From contig JAOUEG010000054.1 of the NCBI GenBank assembly GCA_029858845.1, positions 1-9,473 of the forward strand: a DNA stretch of 9,473 nt. Reading direction: 5' to 3'. The notes below the pieces were generated by a model. The model was not told the origin of the DNA. It saw nothing but the letters and a program-made list of their open reading frames with translations, and did not search any database. Origin of the DNA: Chloroflexota bacterium. Lineage in GTDB: Bacteria > Chloroflexota > Limnocylindria > Limnocylindrales > CSP1-4. The position numbers and the translations under genes were made by a program. Positions 6,049 to 9,473 of this stretch are shown piece by piece (positions within the stretch are counted from its first letter, which is position 1; each line of letters opens with the position of its first letter).

Positions 6049-7212
6049 CTCGCGGAGCCACGCCTCCAGGAACCCGGCCACCCCGGCCAGGATCGCCGGG
6101 TCGACCATCCGCGGCGTGTCGCGCTCCGTGTGCGCGACGCTCGTGAGGAGCTGGTGCACCCCGGCCGAGGTGATCGCGAGGCTCGGGATCCCGCGCATCG
6201 CGAAGATCGCGTGGTCGCTCTCGTACCATTCCGGCCCGATCGACCACCCTGGTCGCCTCGCCACCGCGGCTCGGACCCTGTCCTCCAGGTCCTGCGGGCA
6301 GGCGAGCATCGAGACGGCCGTCCCATGGCCCACGACTCCGGCGCCGTCGAGGTTCACGATCTGACCGACCTCGGCGAGGTCGGTCGCCGCCAGCCATGCC
6401 TGTTCGCCCGGTGCCTGGTAGTGGTCCTCGCCATTGAAGAAGACGAGCTCGACAGCCGCTCCCGCGGGCAGGCCGGCCTCGGCCAGTGCCAGGAGCGTCG
6501 CGACGCCGCCGGCGTTGTCGAACGCGCCGGGTCCCGTGACCTTGCTGTCCACGTGCGCGGACAGGACGAGTCGCGGCCCGGGCGGACCGTGGCGGGCGGA
6601 CACGTTGACGCCCTCTCCATCGAGGAGTTCGCCGCCGATCCGGACCCCGACTTCGCGGCCGTCGCGCATCCGGTCACCGAGGGAGCGAGGGACCACTGCG
6701 TACGGGAAGTCCAGGTCGCCGTCCTCCAGCAGTGGTATCGCCCGCGTCGTGGATCCGACCGCGATGACGGCGGCCGGTTGGAGGTGCTCGAGGCGATCGA
6801 TCCGCGATCGCTGCTCGGGCTGGTCCAGGAACGGGAAGGCTTTCGGGAAGTAGGGATCCGAGACCAGGTCGCCATGGATCACGAGGATCCGACCCGGCTC
6901 GATCGGGGCCTCGGCAAGGGCTGCGTCGTCGCCGATGCGCCTGACCTGCCCGCGAACGTCGCACGGCCCGCTGTACGGCGCCGGCGCCACGTCGATCCAG
7001 GCACCCCCGACCTGGACGGCAGCGGGACCCGGATCCCACCAGCGGCAGCTGAAGGGCAGTTCCGAGACCTCGAGCCCGGTGGCGCCGAGGACCATCCGCA
7101 GGTAGTCCGTCGCGACCCGATTGGCCGGCGACCCGGGCGGGCGGGGGCCGATCTCCTCGGCGAGAGCCGTGACGTGCGCGCCGATGCGGGACTTCAACCA
7201 CGTCGAGTCCAT
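6028..7212 (-). CDS. M28-family zinc metallopeptidase (aminopeptidase-like)
   Basis: From ATG 7212 the protein has 394 residues. Peptidase family M28 ligands appear in order: H220 with D222 in SAHVDSK, bridging D232 in GAFDNAGG, catalytic E262 followed by D263 in FFNGEDHY, D289 in VNLDGAG, the SDHAIF motif (332-337), and the last ligand H361 in VAHTERDT. Most M28 enzymes have Glu-Glu at 262-263; here it is Glu-Asp, still able to bind metal. Residues about 60-200, before the HxD motif, resemble the PA-type insert region seen in many M28 proteins. No signal peptide or membrane segment is seen, so it is probably cytoplasmic, unlike many secreted M28 peptidases. The frame extends to a TTG at 7269 with ATGs at 7248 and 7239, but this extra N terminus is not family-like. 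ATG 7212 has a weak GACGAT 6 nt upstream. Likely role: removal of N-terminal residues from peptides; substrate unknown. Confidence 0.87.
   Translation of the reverse strand: MDSTWLKSRIGAHVTALAEEIGPRPPGSPANRVATDYLRMVLGATGLEVSELPFSCRWWDPGPAAVQVGGAWIDVAPAPYSGPCDVRGQVRRIGDDAALAEAPIEPGRILVIHGDLVSDPYFPKAFPFLDQPEQRSRIDRLEHLQPAAVIAVGSTTRAIPLLEDGDLDFPYAVVPRSLGDRMRDGREVGVRIGGELLDGEGVNVSARHGPPGPRLVLSAHVDSKVTGPGAFDNAGGVATLLALAEAGLPAGAAVELVFFNGEDHYQAPGEQAWLAATDLAEVGQIVNLDGAGVVGHGTAVSMLACPQDLEDRVRAAVARRPGWSIGPEWYESDHAIFAMRGIPSLAITSAGVHQLLTSVAHTERDTPRMVDPAILAGVAGFLEAWLREPSRVGV
6363..6385. repeat. Perfect 11-bp inverted repeat inside the M28 gene
   Basis: GACCGACCTCG (6363-6373) and CGAGGTCGGTC (6375-6385) are exact reverse complements around one central base. 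As RNA this makes a 10-bp stem with a 3-nt loop. It covers peptidase residues about 276-284 (TDLAEVG). No similar sequence is seen elsewhere in the window. Confidence 0.7.
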
Positions 7213-7294
7213 GGAGCGATCGTCGCGACACGGGCACATCGCGGTCATGGGCGAAACGGCACGAATCAACGGGCTGTCGGGCAGGGGGTGCCGC

Positions 7295-7300
7295 TACACT
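7295..7300 (+). promoter_or_regulatory. -10-like TACACT for the aldehyde dehydrogenase gene (leaderless)
   Basis: TACACT is identical to the hexamer before the gene at 841 and lies 7 nt before the ATG at 7308. A GGGGGTG run at 7284-7290 is too far from the start to act as a ribosome binding site. No clear -35 is seen at the usual spacing. The region is divergent with the M28 gene. Confidence 0.5.
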
Positions 7301-7307
7301 CGCGGGC

Positions 7308-8837
7308 ATGACCGAGACGATCAGCGCTACCGAACCGGCCGCCGCCGGGACCCCGACCTTCCGCCATTTCATCGCCGGGGAGTGGTGCGACTCCAGCAGC
7401 GGTGCGACGTTCGAGAGCCACAACCCGGCCGATCGACGCGACGTCGTCGGCCGTTTCCAGCAGGGGAACGCGGCGGACGTGGCCATGGCCATCCGCGCCG
7501 CGGACACCGCGGGCCCGATGTGGCGTCGGACCCCGGCACCCCGGCGCGGCGAGATCCTGTACGCGTTCGGGGCGCTGATGGCTCAGCACAAGGAGCGACT
7601 GGCCCGGGCGATGACGCGTGAGATGGGCAAGGTCCTGACCGAGGCCCGGGGTGACGTCCAGGAAGGGATCGACATCGCCTTCCTGATGGCCGGCGAAGGT
7701 CGCCGCATGGCCGGGGAGACCGTCCCGAGTGAGCTGCCGGACAAGTGGGCGATGTCCGTCCGCCAGCCGATCGGCGTGGCCGGGATCATCACGCCCTGGA
7801 ACTTCCCGATGGCGATCCCGTGCTGGAAGATGATGCCGGCCCTGGTGACCGGCAACACGGTGGTCTTCAAGCCCGCCAGCGACACGCCCCACTGCGCGAC
7901 GCTCCTGGTGGAACTGATGGAGGAGGCAGGCTTCCCGCCCGGCGTCGTCAACCTCGTGACCGGGTCCGGTGCGGAGGTCGGCGATGCCATCGTCGGTTCG
8001 CCGGACGTGGGGGTCATCTCGTTCACCGGGTCGTCCGCGACGGGGAAGTCCATCGCGGCCAAGGCCGGCGCGAAGCTCAAGCGGCTGTCGCTTGAGCTCG
8101 GCGGCAAGAACGGGGTCGTGGTCCTGGCCGATGCCGACCTGGACCTCGCCACGGACGGCATCCTCTGGTCCGCCTTCGGGACGACCGGCCAGCGCTGCAC
8201 GGCGGCGTCGCGGGTGATCGCGGAGCGGAGCGTGGTCGACGGGCTGCTCGAGCGGCTCGAGCGCCGGACCCGCGCGCTCCGCCTGGGATCGGGCCTGGAC
8301 CCATCGGTGGACGTCGGGCCGCTCATCAACGAGGGGGCGGTGGACAAGGTCGCGTCGTACACGGAGGTCGGCCGTGGGGAGGGGGAGCTCGTGCTCGGTG
8401 GCGACCGCGCCGAAGAAGCCGATCTCGCCCACGGACACTTCTTCCAGCCGACGATCTTCAGCCGCGTCGGCGCCATGGATCGCATCGGCCAGGAGGAGAT
8501 CTTCGGGCCGGTCCTGTCGGTCATCCCGGTCGCGGACTACGGCGAGGCGATGCTGGCGCTCAACCAGACGCGCTACGGCCTGTCGTCCTCGATCTTCACT
8601 CGGGACGTGAACCAGGCGTTCCGGGCGATGCGCGACTTCGAGACCGGCATCGTCTACGTCAACGCGGGCACGACCGGGGCCGAGACCCACCTTCCCTTCG
8701 GCGGCTGGAAGGAGACCGGCAACGGCCACCGCGAAGCCGGCCACGTGGCGCTCGACACCTACACGGAATGGAAGTCGATCTACGTCGATTTCAGCGGCCG
8801 ACTGCAGCGCGCCCAGATCGACAACCAACCGGGCTGA
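7308..8837 (+). CDS. NAD(P)+-dependent aldehyde dehydrogenase (ketoglutarate-semialdehyde / pyrroline-carboxylate dehydrogenase-like)
   Basis: This 509-residue protein of the ALDH superfamily oxidises an aldehyde to the carboxylic acid. Key residues are all present: N165 in TPWNFP (oxyanion hole), K188 in VVFKPAS (cofactor), the Rossmann FTGSSATGK (239-247), general base E263 in LELGGKN, nucleophile C297 in GQRCTA, and E397 in EEIFGP (cofactor ribose). The C terminus, GTTGAETHLPFGGWKETGNGHREAG and then TEWKSIYVDFSGRLQRAQID, resembles a subgroup often annotated as 2,5-dioxovalerate (alpha-ketoglutarate semialdehyde) or L-aminoadipate-semialdehyde/pyrroline-carboxylate dehydrogenases. The exact substrate is not certain. 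ATG 7308 is supported by TACACT 7 nt upstream and by normal family length. It is divergent from the M28 gene and followed 105 bp later by the cyclase gene, with no T-rich terminator between them. Confidence 0.92.
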   Translation: MTETISATEPAAAGTPTFRHFIAGEWCDSSSGATFESHNPADRRDVVGRFQQGNAADVAMAIRAADTAGPMWRRTPAPRRGEILYAFGALMAQHKERLARAMTREMGKVLTEARGDVQEGIDIAFLMAGEGRRMAGETVPSELPDKWAMSVRQPIGVAGIITPWNFPMAIPCWKMMPALVTGNTVVFKPASDTPHCATLLVELMEEAGFPPGVVNLVTGSGAEVGDAIVGSPDVGVISFTGSSATGKSIAAKAGAKLKRLSLELGGKNGVVVLADADLDLATDGILWSAFGTTGQRCTAASRVIAERSVVDGLLERLERRTRALRLGSGLDPSVDVGPLINEGAVDKVASYTEVGRGEGELVLGGDRAEEADLAHGHFFQPTIFSRVGAMDRIGQEEIFGPVLSVIPVADYGEAMLALNQTRYGLSSSIFTRDVNQAFRAMRDFETGIVYVNAGTTGAETHLPFGGWKETGNGHREAGHVALDTYTEWKSIYVDFSGRLQRAQIDNQPG

Positions 8838-8942
8838 GCGCGCGTCCGAACGGCACGGCCCCCGGCGGTCCACCCGTTGGCGCCACGCAGGGGGCTTCGC
8901 CGCGACGGTACGTAGGAGCGAGCGGTGGTGCGAGAATGCGGC
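8838..8942. other. Intergenic region before the cyclase gene
   Basis: This 105-bp spacer separates the aldehyde dehydrogenase stop from the cyclase ATG. It holds GCCCCC (8858-8863) paired with GGGGGC (8890-8895) across a 26-nt loop, an 8-bp palindrome TGGCGCCA (8878-8885), and a weak -10-like GAGAAT (8932-8937) 5 nt before the ATG. No coding signal or Shine-Dalgarno sequence is seen. Confidence 0.4.
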
Positions 8943-9473
8943 ATGCTCTCCAGTCCCGCCGAGCTCCCGACCCGGGACAATCCCGAGGCGTACATCCCGC
9001 GCGATCGCCGACGCTCGCTGGCGACCGGGCTGCCCATACCGGACCGCGTCACGGGCGCTGCCATCTTCGCGGATATCTCGGGCTTCACGCCGCTGACGGA
9101 AGCCCTGGCCAAGGAGCTCGGTCCGCAGCGTGGTGCCGAGGAACTCACCGCCACGCTCGGGCGCGTCTTCCACGAGATCATCGCGGAGCTCGACCGCTTC
9201 GGCGGCGATGTCATCTACTTCTCCGGTGACGCGATCACCTGCTGGATCGATGGCGACGACGGGATGCGCGCGACCGCGTGCGGCCTCGCGATGCAGGATG
9301 CGATGGCCCGAGTGGGGACGATCACCACCCCGGCTGGAGAGACCGTCCAGCTCGCCGTCAAGGTGGCCGTCGCCGTGGGCGACGCCCGGCGCTTCCTCGT
9401 CGGTGATCCGGACATCCAGCTGATCGACGTCCTCGCCGGCCGGCTCATCGACGATCTCGCGGACGCCGAGCAC
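8943..9473 (+). CDS. class III adenylate/guanylate cyclase-domain protein (N-terminal part; 3' end outside window)
   Basis: The frame is open from ATG 8943 to the window edge (177 residues). After about 37 residues comes a class III nucleotidyl cyclase domain: AAIFADISGFTPLTEALA with metal-binding D44; GPQRGAEELTATLGRVFHEII; then GGDVIYFSGDAITCW with the second metal-binding D96. KVAVAVGDARRFLVGDPDIQLIDVLAG fits the G-x-x-x-x-x-x-VG strand region of the same fold. The style matches soluble-adenylyl-cyclase-like proteins, which usually carry tandem cyclase domains followed by an ATPase/TPR region, so the full protein may exceed 1000 residues; that is expectation, not seen. Residue 92 is Tyr where many active domains have the substrate-selecting Lys (KFAGDA pattern), so this domain may supply the metals while a second domain binds the base. 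Product cAMP or cGMP is unresolved. Soluble and cytoplasmic: no membrane segment precedes the domain. Confidence 0.85.
   Translation, partial: MLSSPAELPTRDNPEAYIPRDRRRSLATGLPIPDRVTGAAIFADISGFTPLTEALAKELGPQRGAEELTATLGRVFHEIIAELDRFGGDVIYFSGDAITCWIDGDDGMRATACGLAMQDAMARVGTITTPAGETVQLAVKVAVAVGDARRFLVGDPDIQLIDVLAGRLIDDLADAEH

Noticed and set aside
4764..6326. A 520-codon minus-strand frame opposite the thiolase
   Set aside because: Low-complexity Arg/Gly/Asp composition, no domain, and it runs across two genes; it is a shadow of the thiolase codon bias.
5842..7311. A 489-codon plus-strand frame opposite the M28 gene
   Set aside because: It overlaps the thiolase 3' end and the whole peptidase gene; the minus-strand frame has all M28 metal ligands and the plus frame has no recognisable motif.
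8246..8262. GCTCGAG-CGG-CTCGAGC inverted repeat in the aldehyde dehydrogenase gene
   Set aside because: A 7-bp arm is expected several times in this length of GC-rich DNA, and it follows from repeated Leu-Glu-Arg codons.
8858..8895. GCCCCC/GGGGGC inverted repeat after the aldehyde dehydrogenase gene as a terminator
   Set aside because: The loop is 26 nt and no U tract follows; it is noted only in the intergenic entry.
7266..9473. A 735-codon open frame on the minus strand opposite the aldehyde dehydrogenase and cyclase genes
   Set aside because: It is rich in Arg, Asp, Gly, His and Pro without any family motif, and it lies opposite two clear genes with intact catalytic motifs. In this GC-rich DNA, antisense frames lack stops because A/T is rare at the positions needed for stop codons.

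Overview
The window is about 9.5 kb of very GC-rich DNA (roughly 70% by eye) with dense coding, strong G/C bias at third codon positions and long shadow reading frames on both strands. Protein flavours, near-absence of Shine-Dalgarno sequences and TAnnnT hexamers placed 6-7 nt before start codons suggest a high-GC bacterium with much leaderless transcription. A Chloroflexota lineage (for example Limnocylindria-like) fits best, but this is a judgement from protein style; Actinomycetota or Deinococcota-like lineages cannot be excluded. There is no RNA gene, CRISPR array, transposase or phage gene that I can see.

Layout. 1-804 (+): 3' part of a major facilitator (MFS) transporter cut by the window edge. 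841-2957 (+): a two-gene operon of 3-hydroxyacyl-CoA dehydrogenase and acyl-CoA dehydrogenase, 2 nt apart. 3063-4685 (-): an MFS transporter carrying a C-terminal cyclic-nucleotide-binding domain. 4755-5996 (+): acetyl-CoA C-acyltransferase (thiolase), divergent from the transporter. 6028-7212 (-): an M28-family metallopeptidase, convergent with the thiolase. 7308-8837 (+): an NAD(P)+-dependent aldehyde dehydrogenase. 8943-9473 (+): the N-terminal part of a class III adenylate/guanylate cyclase-domain protein, running off the window.

How the parts relate. Three enzymes (acyl-CoA dehydrogenase, 3-hydroxyacyl-CoA dehydrogenase, thiolase) are beta-oxidation or C4 acyl-CoA steps; enoyl-CoA hydratase is absent here. 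The aldehyde dehydrogenase could feed acids into the same metabolism. The most suggestive combination is a class III nucleotide cyclase and a transporter fused to a cyclic-nucleotide sensor within about 4.3 kb of each other. This hints that a transport step is controlled directly by cAMP or cGMP rather than through transcription. That link is inference; the domains themselves are clear.

The intergenic gaps are short (2 to about 105 bp). Notable small-scale structures are: promoter-like hexamers consistent with leaderless mRNAs, a 12-bp tandem repeat coding for a DPGA-type linker inside the acyl-CoA dehydrogenase, a perfect 11-bp inverted repeat inside the peptidase gene, and an imperfect direct repeat straddling the peptidase stop codon.
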